From Porphyra umbilicalis (lineage: Eukaryota > Rhodophyta > Bangiophyceae > Bangiales > Bangiaceae): 64,000 nucleotides of DNA. Both the position numbers and the translations under genes were made by a program. Below the pieces are notes generated by a model. The model had not been told where the DNA came from. It was given only the letters and a program-made list of their open reading frames with translations, and made no database searches. Positions 54,766-64,000 of this stretch are shown piece after piece (positions within the stretch are counted from its first letter, which is position 1; each line of letters opens with the position of its first letter). The stretch lies in NCBI GenBank assembly GCA_002049455.2, contig KV918773.1:310001-374000 (forward strand), given 5' to 3'.

Positions 54766-56712
54766 TTATACCCCCACGTAGGGCGCAAGAAGCGTGCTTC
54801 TCTCCACCCACACGTGTTCAGCAAGGTCATGCCTCAGGCGTTCGTGCTCCTCCTCGTCCCGTGCCTCCGCCCAAGCGTTCAGCGCGTGGCCAAAACTTCC
54901 GGCAGGAAGCGCGCCGGCCGGCACGATGACAGGGGCGGCCACACCCGCTGGCGGGCCGTCGCTGCCCCCAGGACTGTTCGCATTGCTCTGTGGACTGCCT
55001 CCAGCCGCACCGCCGCCGGCTGCGTGGCTGCCTCCGCCTCCCGTCGGATCCTTCCCACCGCCCCCACCACCAGCGGCCCCGCCGCCGGCAGCGCCAACAC
55101 CGGCGGCTTGGCTGCCACCATCAGCTATCATACCCGTCCCACCGCCCCCACCCCCACCAGCCCCGCCGCCGGCTGCGCCAACACCGTTGGCGGGAGCACC
55201 ACCATCAGCCATCATACCCGTCCCACCACCGCCACCCCCACCAGCCCCGCCGCCGGCCGCGCCAACACCGGCGGCGGGAGCACCACCATCAGGACCCAAA
55301 CCTGTCTCACCACCGCCACCCCCACCAGCCCCGGCGCCGGCTGCGCCAACACCGGCGGCGGGAGCACCACCATCAGCCATCATACCCGTCCCACCACCAC
55401 CACCCCCACCAACCCCGTCGCCGGCCGCAGCGCCGGCCGCACTACCGGCCGCGGCCGGGGTCTCAGCAGCCCCGCTCCCCACGCCCTCGGCTCCGCCGCC
55501 GACTGCGCCTCTGCCGCCGCTACCGCCGGCCGCCGCCTGGGCAGCGGCGGCCATTCGAGAGCGTGACACGTACCCATCGCGTCGCTTCTCCGTCACCATA
55601 TTGTGTAAGATGGCCACCGCCTTCGCGACGGTGACCATTGACTCGACGGTGACATGCCGTGCGGGGTGTACAGCGATGTGAAAGCGTGCAATGAGAACGG
55701 AATATAGCCGTTCCACATCTTTCCGCAAAGCTTCTTGGAGCCGGTTGAATGTCGTCTCAACTTCTGTGGTGGGGTCGGGGAACGGAGACACGAAAAATGC
55801 AAAGGGAGGGTAAATTCCATCAACCAGATAATACAAGAGCGTGCGGGTGGTGCCGTTAGCTGTGTATGAAAACGTACGAGGCGGCCACTCGCCTCCCGTC
55901 ACAGACAAATACAGAGGGGAAGCATGCATAACATTGAGGTCATTCTGAGAACCAGGGCAACCAACAAACAAATGCCATATCCATAGGTCCTCATCGCAAA
56001 CAGTTTCCATTACCACAGAGCGTTTGCCGTGCCGATTCTGATACATGCCGGCAAACGCCTTGGGGCAGTTCGCCCACTCCCAATGGCTGCAGTCCAGCGA
56101 TCCCATACACCCAGGCAATCCCCGTTGCTCATTGCGCTCCAGGATACGCTCCAGCTCGGCCGGAGTGGGAAGACGGAAATAAGCCGGACCCAACTCATCC
56201 ACAATGAAGCGTAGAAGCTCTCGAACAGACATAGCTATGGTCGATGCGGACAAACGAACGTATTCATCAGTTCGATCGGGCGCCTCTCCGTAAGCAATCA
56301 CTCGGAAAGCAGCCACCACCTTTTGCAAGGGGTGTGCCTGCGGTCTGCCCGTCGCGTTAATGAGTTGCGCAAAGAAGGGGCGACCCTTCACGGCGTGGTA
56401 GATACGCAAAAACACTGACCTGGGCACACGGAACCGTCTCTCAAAGTCCGCCTCGTCGTATACGGGAGGGGAGCCGTCCAATCCAAAATAGTCCCTCAAA
56501 ATAGCTCGCAAACCTGATCGAAAATCACGGTTCTTGTTCGGCCGGCGACCAGGCACCGACCCAATATACCGCCGCCGGCCGAGCCGCGACCAGCGGATGC
56601 GACGACGATAGCGCCACAGCGCCTGCATATGGGCCGCCACCGCGGCGGCAACTTCGCCGTCCATGGGGTCCGCCAGCATCGCATCCGCAGAAACGTCGAG
56701 TGGATCGTCCAT
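54766..56712 (-). CDS. Harbinger-A transposase (DDE_4 superfamily)
   Basis: This 648-codon frame starts at ATG 56712 and is intact. After an N-terminal helical region come the Harbinger signatures: LRDYFGLDGSPPVYDE, FERRFRVPRSVFLRIYHAVK, HPLQKVVAAFRVIAYG, first catalytic Asp in MGSLDCSHWEWANCP, second in GSQNDLNVMHAS, then YYLVDGIYPPFAFF, LRKDVERLYSVLIARF and VAILHNMV. Residues about 430-600 are a Gly/Ala-rich insert with four 28-residue repeats (GVGAAGGGAGGGGGGGTGMM type). The end, DEEEHERLRHDLAEHVW, matches the Harbinger-B tail. The transposase should cut at element ends with its Myb-like partner encoded at 51646-53064. I could not find the terminal repeats of this element. Confidence 0.92.
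   Translation of the reverse strand: MDDPLDVSADAMLADPMDGEVAAAVAAHMQALWRYRRRIRWSRLGRRRYIGSVPGRRPNKNRDFRSGLRAILRDYFGLDGSPPVYDEADFERRFRVPRSVFLRIYHAVKGRPFFAQLINATGRPQAHPLQKVVAAFRVIAYGEAPDRTDEYVRLSASTIAMSVRELLRFIVDELGPAYFRLPTPAELERILERNEQRGLPGCMGSLDCSHWEWANCPKAFAGMYQNRHGKRSVVMETVCDEDLWIWHLFVGCPGSQNDLNVMHASPLYLSVTGGEWPPRTFSYTANGTTRTLLYYLVDGIYPPFAFFVSPFPDPTTEVETTFNRLQEALRKDVERLYSVLIARFHIAVHPARHVTVESMVTVAKAVAILHNMVTEKRRDGYVSRSRMAAAAQAAAGGSGGRGAVGGGAEGVGSGAAETPAAAGSAAGAAAGDGVGGGGGGGTGMMADGGAPAAGVGAAGAGAGGGGGGETGLGPDGGAPAAGVGAAGGGAGGGGGGGTGMMADGGAPANGVGAAGGGAGGGGGGGTGMIADGGSQAAGVGAAGGGAAGGGGGGKDPTGGGGSHAAGGGAAGGSPQSNANSPGGSDGPPAGVAAPVIVPAGALPAGSFGHALNAWAEARDEEEHERLRHDLAEHVWVERSTLLAPYVGV
55060..55430 (-). 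repeat. 84-bp in-frame tandem repeat in Harbinger-A transposase
   Basis: CCACCATCAG recurs at 55115, 55199, 55283 and 55367, exactly 84 bp apart, encoding 28-residue Gly/Ala units in the transposase linker. Copies differ at a few residues (MMAD, LGPD, MIAD). Confidence 0.9.
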
Positions 56713-57319
56713 CGTGGGAAGAAGACGGTGTCGTCGACGGTGACGTCGTCCGTGGACACGGGCGTCGGGACGCGCCTGTCGCCGTCACACAATCACGCCG
56801 CGGGGCGCCAAAAGGACCTCGTCCCACTGCCCCCTCCGACAGGCCCACAAGTTTATCCCATCTCCCAGCCTCCAATGTCCGCAACCCCCCGCCGCGAGCA
56901 CGGACAGAATCGATCTCGCGAGGCTGCGGAAACCAGTGCCTGGGGATACCGCCACCGTGCCCTGATTCACGCTGTGCGCGCCACCGAGAGCGGCAGCGGA
57001 GCGACCCACCGCACCCCCAACGTGCGTCGAATGGGGGGTCCTGAAACGGTCAGACTCGTTCAGGCTTTTCTGGGTCTCGATAGTGATCGCCGAGATCGTA
57101 GACGGCCCCGGAAAGCGCCAGTATCGGGCCGTAAGATTTCAAATCTGATCATGCCACGCGAGCTCGTTTTCCGAAAGGAACTGAATCGGCAACAGCCAAT
57201 GGCACGCCAGGAAAAAATGGGGAGGAGCAGCGGGTCCCCCCAAATCGGTGAGAAAATGGGGGACGGGGGCGCCTCCCCCCATTTCTCACGCATGAGTGTC
57301 CGAGGACTTGTCCGATTTC
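56713..57319 (+). other. Upstream region of Harbinger-A transposase
   Basis: Contains the transposase leader and probably the right end of Harbinger-A. An inverted G/C-rich pair lies near 57240-57290. No clear terminal repeat could be matched to sequence left of 49183. Confidence 0.4.
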
Positions 57320-58029
57320 CCTGGCCTTTAGGACAGGGTGCTCTCAAAGTGTAGTGATGCACACATAAACTTAGATATAGGGACTTGATCTCCGTTTCAG
57401 AGGTGGCAGTCTGCATTCGTGTCCTCAGGGATCTGAGGGCGTGTCAGCGGTGGAAGGGTCGCGATGACGCTAAAAAGCGAATAGAATTACGTGGCTGAGA
57501 AGGACTCTCCTGCCACAAGGGTCACAGGGCTCGGACGGCGTCTGCCCCTCTGCCCCCTTCCACCGCCCCGAGTTGCGCGCGGCGACCGCGCGCAGCGACT
57601 TCCGGGGTTCGACGCGCCCACGATGACCCGCGGGTGATCGTGCCTGCGCGCCGTCTTCTGTTGCGGCGGCGCGTCGGCGGTTGCTGACGCTACCTAGCGG
57701 CGCGGTTGGAGGCGCCCCCATCGCGCGGCGATCAGTCCCACCCGCCCGCCCGTGCGCCGTGTCGGCCGCCCTGCCCGCCGTGCGCAGGTGCGCTGCGCGG
57801 CGGAGTGACAGCCCCTCCTGTGGGCGTCGCGCGACGCCGGCGGGCCGCCGCCGCTGCAGTGGCAGCGGCGGCACCCCTTTCCCCGCCCCACATTCTCCCA
57901 GCCACGGCAGCGTGGCTGTACGTGCCCCCGTGCGCGCTCGCGGCTATGGAGCCGGCCGGCGTGCCCGGTGTCGATGCGTCGCCGAGCGTGCCACCGCCCT
58001 GAAGGCCAGGGTATTGCACGCACGTGCCT
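57320..58029 (+). repeat. Dispersed repeat R1, copy 2 (710 bp)
   Basis: Second copy of 35755-36461, same orientation, similar end points. Divergence is spread along the length, but the minus-strand 86-codon stretch (GGTYSHAAVAG, AAAAARRRRATPTGG) keeps its frame and its stop. Confidence 0.8.
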
Positions 58030-58417
58030 TCAATCAGATTAACTGTATTCAAGTTCTATCTGAGCGTTTTGGGGTGCCTGACGTTGCTGTGGGACCCTCC
58101 TCATCCCCAAGAGCTGAAATTAAGGCACGTGGCACATTTATGAGACACGTTTCTGACACGTCAGCATTTTTGAACTTGGGGAAGACGTTGTTGGGTGTGC
58201 TCTAACGACCCGGCCGGACGCCCATTTTTGCGACTCACTTGCCACCTGTTGCCGACGTCAGTTCGTTTGGCACTTGTCCGGAGCGCCCCGGCTCCCCGCG
58301 GCCGTGGCGTTGCTGGTGCTTGCTTTTCCTTCCACGTCCCGGCCCCTCTTTGCTTGCCCTTTTCCATTGTCCTTCACCACACCACCTCTTCGCTTCCGTA
58401 CCGCATCTCGCGTTGAG

Positions 58418-61105
58418 ATGACTTCCCCACTTCCGGCAGTCGGCGCGCGGCCGCTTTTGGCGGTCATCACCCCCCTCACCTCCGTTCTTCTCCGCGCTTC
58501 GGACGGTTATGGCATCACCCAACAAATGCTTCGTATAGAGCCTGGGAGTGTGCTCGCGTGTTGCTCTTTTGCCTCGTCTGAGCCAGCTATGTGCTGGCTC
58601 ACGGATCCGAGGTCCATTGACGTGGTGTCGACGGCCGCCTCCCAGGGGGGTGGCAGCCCAGTCTCCGTGCCTGCCGTCTCCTCAGGGTGACTGGCCGTGA
58701 TCAGCCGCGGGTCACGGTCGTGCTTTGAGGTGGACAGGTCGGGCGTCGGTGGCGTCGTGCAGCTGCTACAGTCGTCGCCATCGGGCTTGTGCGTGGCGGC
58801 AAGGTTTTCGGCGCCCACCTCCGCGTACCGCTGGCTCTCCGGGGTGTCTGGCGACGGTGTCTTGAACGTGCTTACCTCCACTGCTGACTCGTTTGTTCCC
58901 GATGCGTCTCGGCCCCTGCTGTCGCTTGCGGTGTCCCTGACTCTGCATCATTCGGGTTCACCTCCTGGTGACGTCGCCGACCGCGCGCCACTGGCCGACG
59001 CACCGGCGTCGGTCATTGACGGGCAGTCGCAGGAAACCAAGACGTCATGTGGGGGCGACAGCCTCGTGGGATGCACAGCCGACGGGTCGGCGTCCTCTCC
59101 TCTCTCCGCAGCGGCAGCCCGTGGGGGAATCGTGGGCCGGTCGCGTCCGTGTTGGTCGTCGCGACCAGCGAGGTTTGAGACGTCAACTGTGTCGCGGGCG
59201 TCGCGTCGTCCGCGGCCTCTCAGTGGTGGTGCTGAATCCGTGCGGCGTTGTCTTGACGGCAGCCCTGCGTCTGCTGGTGTTCGTCATGTCGAAGGTGATG
59301 GTGGCAGCCAAGTGCGGCTCTCAAGCCCCCCGAGGGTCAAGCGCGCTCGTTTGTGTGAAGAGGGTGGGCCGTCCGCGGCTCGCAACCCGATCAGCGTGAC
59401 ACCCGACGGCTTTGGGCCGACATTTGCGTTTGGCACTGTCCACGGCATGATGGATGAGTCGCTGGCGGCGTGGGAAAAGGCGGACATTGACGAGGCACTT
59501 CGACGTGACGCGGACCTGAGAGTACAACCCCGCGCTGCGGTAAAGAGTGCGGGGGGTGCTAATTTGTGCGATACCGTTGAGGTCGCCGCTCGCGAGCCTG
59601 GTGGCGGTTGCTACGTCGGTGCTCAAGACCTCTCCACGTCGGCTGAGGCCGTCGCGCGTCATGGGGTGGCGTCTAATGGCGATGGCGATCGGCGAGGTGG
59701 CGGTCGTCGGCCGGTGACTGGCTCGATCAGCCAAATGGCAGCGGACCAGTCCTGGACGGCGGTGTACGCGCGGCTCTTCGAACGGTCGCAGAGTACTTTT
59801 GTGAGCGGGGGACCCGGGGTGGGGAAGACCTCTTTTTTGCGGGGCTTTGTGCCATTCCTGCGTCGTCGGGTGCCGGCCGCCAACGCCGTGGTGGTCGTCG
59901 CGCCGACTGGGAGTGCCGCCAAGACAGCCAAGGGGGTGACCTACCACTTCTTTTTTGGCTTTGTCAAGGATTACAAGATGCAGCTTCCTGACCCAGTTCA
60001 AGAAGCTGCTCGCTTGCTCGCACTTGAGCGGTGGAAGCCGATTGCCCGCCGGCTCTCCAAGGTGGAGGTGCTGTTATTGGACGAGGTGTCAATGGTGCCT
60101 GCCGACAACATGGACGTCATGTACGAGCTGCTGCGGCAATCGCGGCGCCCAAGCGCGCCGCCCTTCTCCATCTACGTGTTCGGTGATTTCTTGCAGCTGA
60201 GCCCGCCCGACGGCAAGATGGACTTCACCGCGAAGTGCTGGCTGCCGTTGTTTGCGGACGCCTTTCTGGAGCTGACGCATGTGTTCCGCCAAGATCAGCC
60301 CGCCTTTGTTGCTGCTCTTCACGACGCGCGATATGGGCGGTGCACGGCTGCGGTGGACAAGCTGGTAGGCGAGTGCACCGTCTCGGACGAGCAGTACAAG
60401 GCGCTTGAGTGCACGGTACTGCACTTAATGCCCCGGCACGATGACGTGCGCGCGCACAACTCGCGGTGCCTTTCTCGGCTGTGCCCGGGCGAGCGCCCGC
60501 GGGACTTCACTGCTTTCGACAGCGTGAAGGTCGACCCCGACCGGGTGGACCGCGGGCGCTTGCCGGACGTCAGTGCCGTCTCGCCTCAATACCGTGATGC
60601 CGCTTTGCTGGAGTGCGTCGCGCCCCGGGTTGTGCAGCATTGCCGTCAAGCGCGGGTCATGCTGATCGCGAACCACGTGCTCGGGTTGGGCCTGTTCCAT
60701 GGCAGCATCGGCCGCCTCGTTGACTATGACGACGCGGACGGCACACCGGTCGTCAGGTTTGAGAACCACGACGTGACCCCGGGCGTGCGGTCGGTGAAGG
60801 GCGTGCGGGATGCTGGCCCGGATTGGGTTGAGGTGCTCTTCCCTCCGGTTGACTTTGAGGCTCGCCTTTTTTCTGTCTCTGGTTGTCTTGCTGTGCGGCG
60901 CCAGGTTCCTTTCGTGTTGGGGTGGGCCATCACAGTTCATCGCTCGCAGAGCTTAACTCTGTCGGAGGCGGTGCTGGATGTTGGTGAGGCTTTCGGTGCG
61001 GGAATGGTGCTGGCCGCCATGAGCCGTGTGTGGCCGACAAGAGGCGCATGCATGTGCGGTCTTTTTGTGGGAGTCGTGTGTTGGCTGATCCAGCGGCGCT
61101 ACTGA
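58418..61105 (+). pseudogene. PIF1-like DNA helicase (SF1B) with one in-frame TGA
   Basis: One frame runs from ATG 58418 to 61105, broken only by TGA at 58688. The first 370 or so residues after that stop are Ser/Arg/Ala rich without a domain. The helicase core starts near 59750: Walker A GGPGVGKTSF (about 59812), APTGSAAK, Walker B LLLDEVSMV (about 60075), GDFLQLSPP (about 60182), THVFRQ, and GWAITVHRSQSLTL near 60925, followed by AAMSRVW. These are PIF1-family motifs. Without the upstream part, an 802-codon product from 58697 is still possible, so the core may be functional. PIF1-like helicases are frequent passengers of eukaryotic transposons, but no Helitron Rep domain is present. It converges with the gene at 61221-63590. 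Confidence 0.8.
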
Positions 61106-61220
61106 TTTACCAGGAGAACCCTCGTTTGTAGATAACACGTGGCAACTTGCCTACGTTGTTTTTGTACACAACGATACAGAAGTGAATGACGTGATTGAGA
61201 CAAGGGCTAGTCTTTATTCC

Positions 61221-63590
61221 TCATCCGTCCGCGTCTGCATCCTCGTCCGCCTCTTCGTCCATCATAGCTACATCCGCGTCCGAGTCAGAATGAAAGGGAG
61301 CATCAAGAGAAAAGGCAGGATTAGCTACAGTTGCAGAAAGCATGGGACCTCCAGACGAAAACCGCACAGCCATGAGAGCCTCTGCAATCTGCGTTGCTGC
61401 CCGCACTGACGTACCAACGCGCTCGAGATCCTCACGCCTTGGAAAAGGAGATGAGGAAGGACGAGGTGTGCCAGAGCCAGAAAGCTGAGCACCGGCTCCA
61501 TCTAAACTACCAACAACAGGAGGCAACAATGAGAGAGAAGAGTCAGGAAAATTAGGATTGGACGATGACAAACATGCGGGGGACACAGACACGGCTTGCT
61601 CCCTGTCTGGTGATGCGCGCGACGCACACCCGGATGCAGCGGGCTTCCGACCACCATCATCGGCAATGGAAGCTTGGGTGTGGGGCGCGGATGGTTCATC
61701 GTGGAGAGTAGAGTTTGGCGCCGCAGTCAATCGGCTCATACTCGGTGTGCCCCCGACAACGGGTCCGCCCGTCGCCCTCTTGGCCGCCACTTGCTTGCGG
61801 GAGCCGCCATTACTGCCACGAGGAGCTGGGCGCTTCCTCGATCGTCCAGCCGAGGTGGTGGCTGGTGAAGAGCCGGGCACGAGCGCGATGCCCGCGGTGG
61901 GGGGTCGAGCCGACAAACGATCACGACGCCGGGCCGCAATGCGTCGGGCGCGGTTTGCCTCAGCTGTCTCCGTCTTGTTGACCTCCAGGAGGTGGTCCAC
62001 TTCGGCTTGGCGCTGGTCAAGGATGACAGCGAGGGGGGCGGCGGTCGTTGACGGTGCTGTCGCGTCGCCGTCCGAGGCAGCAGCGGCCCCCGCCTCCATC
62101 GTCGACCCGGGGGACTTCGGCTGCCCAATGCCCGCCGACTCACAGTCATGGCAAGCAGCGGCAGCAATCGGCACCTTGCGATGCACGGGAGCCCGACCCG
62201 ATGCAGCCAACTGCTGCATGACCGTGCAGAAGGCCGAGTCCCACGTAGCGACGAGCAGGAGAGAGGCAATTGTCACGGCCAGCGCAATTGTCACGGACAG
62301 CGGCACCTTCACGTTTGGCGCCATGCGCTGAACCTCGGTGAAGCTGTCCAACGCCCCCTTCTTGAAGTTGCGGTCCACCGCAACCTCCAAACGGCTGATG
62401 GTCGGGTTGATGGCGGTCGTGTCCTCCTTGACTTTCCACCGGGAAGTGAGCATCTGGCGCCCTGGGTGGGTCTGACGCGACGCCGATCCCTCCGGCGGAA
62501 TCATTGCCACATTCTTGACAGGGGCACTCCAAGCCGGCCAGCACATGGTCAACAGGTTCCTGACCGCGGGCCACTCCGTGTCGACTCCCGCGGCCGAGAT
62601 CACCCCAGCGGCCGCCTCGGCCGTCTGACCGCTATGCAGGCGCCCCCAGCACAAGAGCCCGTCGACAAGCAATTGGCGTAGGACGCCCTTGGCGTCCCTC
62701 CGACCAAGGAAGGCCTCAAGCACGGCGGTCGTGCACTCAACCGCCTGCGGGGAAGGAATAATCAGCGGCTGCTCCTTGAAGTGGGTGGTGGTGGGCATGC
62801 CGGGGGTGACCATCAGGAACTCGGTCATCGCGCCAGGGTCGGCGGCAGGACTACCCGCGAGACGCCGCGCGACAACCGCGCCGCCCATCTCGGGCAGGTC
62901 TTGGCCACTCTGATCGGCGGGAGCCCCCTTGGCTGCGGCGTGAGCTGGTGGATCCGATCGCACCTCCAATCCACCATTGGGCACCGTGAAACCGCCGCAA
63001 TCATCGCCGCTCTTGTCCTTGAGGGTGAGCGCGACGCCAGCACCGGTTGGATAAGACCTCACTGCAACTTGGTCGCTGCTCGGTCCGAGCACAGAGGCAG
63101 GCCCTTCATTTCGGACGACCCGCCCCCCGTCAGGCACCTCGTCTGCACCCGGCGACAACCGAGCCAACTTCGTCGGATCTTGACGGCGCACACCGTCCAG
63201 ACGGAGCTGCTCCAGCCGCAGGGCGTTCGCCTCTGGGAGCGCATCGAGCTCCTTATGCCGGTAAGCAAAGGAGAGGCCGATGTTGATGATACGGCTCTCG
63301 TGGTCGTCCTGGTCAGCGAAAAAGCCGAGCCGATCATGAATACGAATCCAGCGGTGGTGAGGAGGGTCCATCGGGTTCTCCCCTCGGCACATGCGGCTGA
63401 CCGCGGCGTGCAACACGGCCCCGGTGGGCGCCAGGTGCTCGTCCAGCTTGGCGCCCAACTCGTAGAACTCCTCAAGCAGCCGCGCCAAGTACGACGTCTT
63501 CTGCAGGTCCGTGATGCCTAGCTCCCGAAAGAACTGCGTGTACTCGCCGTTGACGTCATTGGGTAGGGCGACGGCAGCAAACCCGGCCAT
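61221..63590 (-). CDS. Unknown protein, convergent with the PIF1-like helicase
   Basis: This 789-codon frame starts at ATG 63590 (MAGFAAVALPNDVNGE). The frame is open to 63965, but the stretch upstream looks like a 5' intron: GTACGT near 63798 and a pyrimidine-rich tract ending TTGAAGCAG just before GTCATGG. The N-terminal 130 residues are well-formed, charged and helical (YTQFFRELGITDLQKTSYLA, RLLEEFYELGAKLDEHLA, RMCRGENPMDPPHHRWIRIH). A mid-region around residue 420-450 has one hydrophobic helix (VTIALAVTIASLLLVATW). The C-terminal third is Ser/Pro/Arg rich with basic clusters (RRIAARRRDRLSAR) and an acidic end. I recognise no family. Its position suggests a transposon-encoded partner of the helicase, by inference only. 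Confidence 0.6.
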   Translation of the reverse strand: MAGFAAVALPNDVNGEYTQFFRELGITDLQKTSYLARLLEEFYELGAKLDEHLAPTGAVLHAAVSRMCRGENPMDPPHHRWIRIHDRLGFFADQDDHESRIINIGLSFAYRHKELDALPEANALRLEQLRLDGVRRQDPTKLARLSPGADEVPDGGRVVRNEGPASVLGPSSDQVAVRSYPTGAGVALTLKDKSGDDCGGFTVPNGGLEVRSDPPAHAAAKGAPADQSGQDLPEMGGAVVARRLAGSPAADPGAMTEFLMVTPGMPTTTHFKEQPLIIPSPQAVECTTAVLEAFLGRRDAKGVLRQLLVDGLLCWGRLHSGQTAEAAAGVISAAGVDTEWPAVRNLLTMCWPAWSAPVKNVAMIPPEGSASRQTHPGRQMLTSRWKVKEDTTAINPTISRLEVAVDRNFKKGALDSFTEVQRMAPNVKVPLSVTIALAVTIASLLLVATWDSAFCTVMQQLAASGRAPVHRKVPIAAAACHDCESAGIGQPKSPGSTMEAGAAAASDGDATAPSTTAAPLAVILDQRQAEVDHLLEVNKTETAEANRARRIAARRRDRLSARPPTAGIALVPGSSPATTSAGRSRKRPAPRGSNGGSRKQVAAKRATGGPVVGGTPSMSRLTAAPNSTLHDEPSAPHTQASIADDGGRKPAASGCASRASPDREQAVSVSPACLSSSNPNFPDSSLSLLPPVVGSLDGAGAQLSGSGTPRPSSSPFPRREDLERVGTSVRAATQIAEALMAVRFSSGGPMLSATVANPAFSLDAPFHSDSDADVAMMDEEADEDADADG

Positions 63591-64000
63591 GACCTGCTTC
63601 AAGTGGACAGAAAGACAGGCACCAGGAGAGATATGAAGACAACAACAAATAAATGGACCAGAATGAGCATGCATGGGGTCAGCAAGCGGCACCACATATG
63701 ACAGCACATTGACAGAGTAACGAGCGCCACCCCCGCCCAAGGTCACACGAGGCAGGAAGGCGTAAAAAAACAGGTGCAGATAAGAGGGAGATAACGTACG
63801 GCTCACAGCGGCTCTCTGTAGTTCAGCACAGTCAACGAGGGCTTGTGGTGACGGCGCGCGATGGCGCGTAAGGGGGGGGGGTCGGCACGCACAGCAGCTT
63901 GCCTCCAGGCCGGCACAGGTCGGCGCCACTCCCCCACACGCTCCCACGGTCGATGACACATCCACACTCGCTACCTGGGTCAGCGACGCCTCCCCAATCG
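63591..64000 (-). other. Probable 5' leader with intron of the 61221-63590 gene
   Basis: On the minus strand a GTACGT donor-like site near 63798 and CTGTCCACTTGAAGCAG near 63596 outline an intron of about 200 bp. Joining these does not keep the upstream open frame, which is why I place translation start downstream at 63590. Confidence 0.4.

Noticed and set aside
48480..57300. Weak inverted similarity (CATTGGCT, TGATCAGATT) between about 48.5-48.6 kb and 57.1-57.2 kb as Harbinger-A termini
   Set aside because: Matches are short and interrupted, and no 3-bp duplication could be placed next to them.
58418..61105. Helitron
   Set aside because: PIF1-type helicase motifs are present, but no HUH Rep domain or Helitron-like 3' hairpin with CTRR end was seen nearby.

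Overview
This is a very GC-rich, transposon-dense stretch of a eukaryotic nuclear genome. I found no housekeeping gene, rRNA, tRNA or CRISPR array. Ty3/Gypsy chromoviruses, PIF/Harbinger DNA transposons, a KDZ (Kyakuja-Dileera-Zisupton) transposase with a Ulp1-type peptidase, a GT-AG intron and long CCGCCGG-type minisatellites point to a GC-rich alga. A bangiophyte red alga of the Porphyra/Pyropia type is my best guess, by inference only.

Layout. 1-6700: Gypsy-A, a chromovirus read on the minus strand and cut off by the left window edge. It sits inside a Harbinger transposase (Harbinger-C, 3' fragment at 6701-7102). 7172-9067: a low-complexity minus-strand ORF, interrupted by one TGA and then by Gypsy-B. 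9070-16677: Gypsy-B, a decayed chromovirus that keeps both LTRs but has lost PBS, gag and protease; it carries an antisense reading region between pol and the 3' LTR. 16678-19379: no gene. 19380-33123: Harbinger-B, a PIF/Harbinger element with 32-bp inverted termini and TGA target duplications. Gypsy-C (19787-28479, about 2% LTR divergence, CGATT duplication) is nested inside it. Harbinger-B encodes a transposase (+) and a Myb/SANT-like partner (-) that converge.

33127-40179: intergenic sequence with a dispersed 0.7-kb repeat, a C-rich tract and a 154-bp tandem array. 40180-44979: KDZ transposase/Ulp1 gene broken by stops and frame changes. 44980-49182: no gene. 49183-56712: Harbinger-A, with a Myb-like gene (+) and an intact transposase (-) converging on a nine-copy 144-bp tandem array. 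57320-58029: second copy of the 0.7-kb repeat. 58418-61105: PIF1-like helicase with one in-frame TGA. 61221-63590: a 789-codon minus-strand gene of unknown family.

Main observations. Gypsy-A and Gypsy-C, unlike each other in sequence, share the same canonical -1 ribosomal frameshift heptamer (GGGAAAC) at the end of gag, and each is followed by a strong GC stem-loop. Gypsy-A continues past its chromodomain into an RNase H-like segment recalling DIRS-type elements. Gypsy-B and Gypsy-C each have antisense coding potential between pol and the 3' LTR. Gypsy-C has lost the protease catalytic Asp. The Harbinger pairs share a convergent two-gene plan, and A and B share a C-terminal transposase tail.
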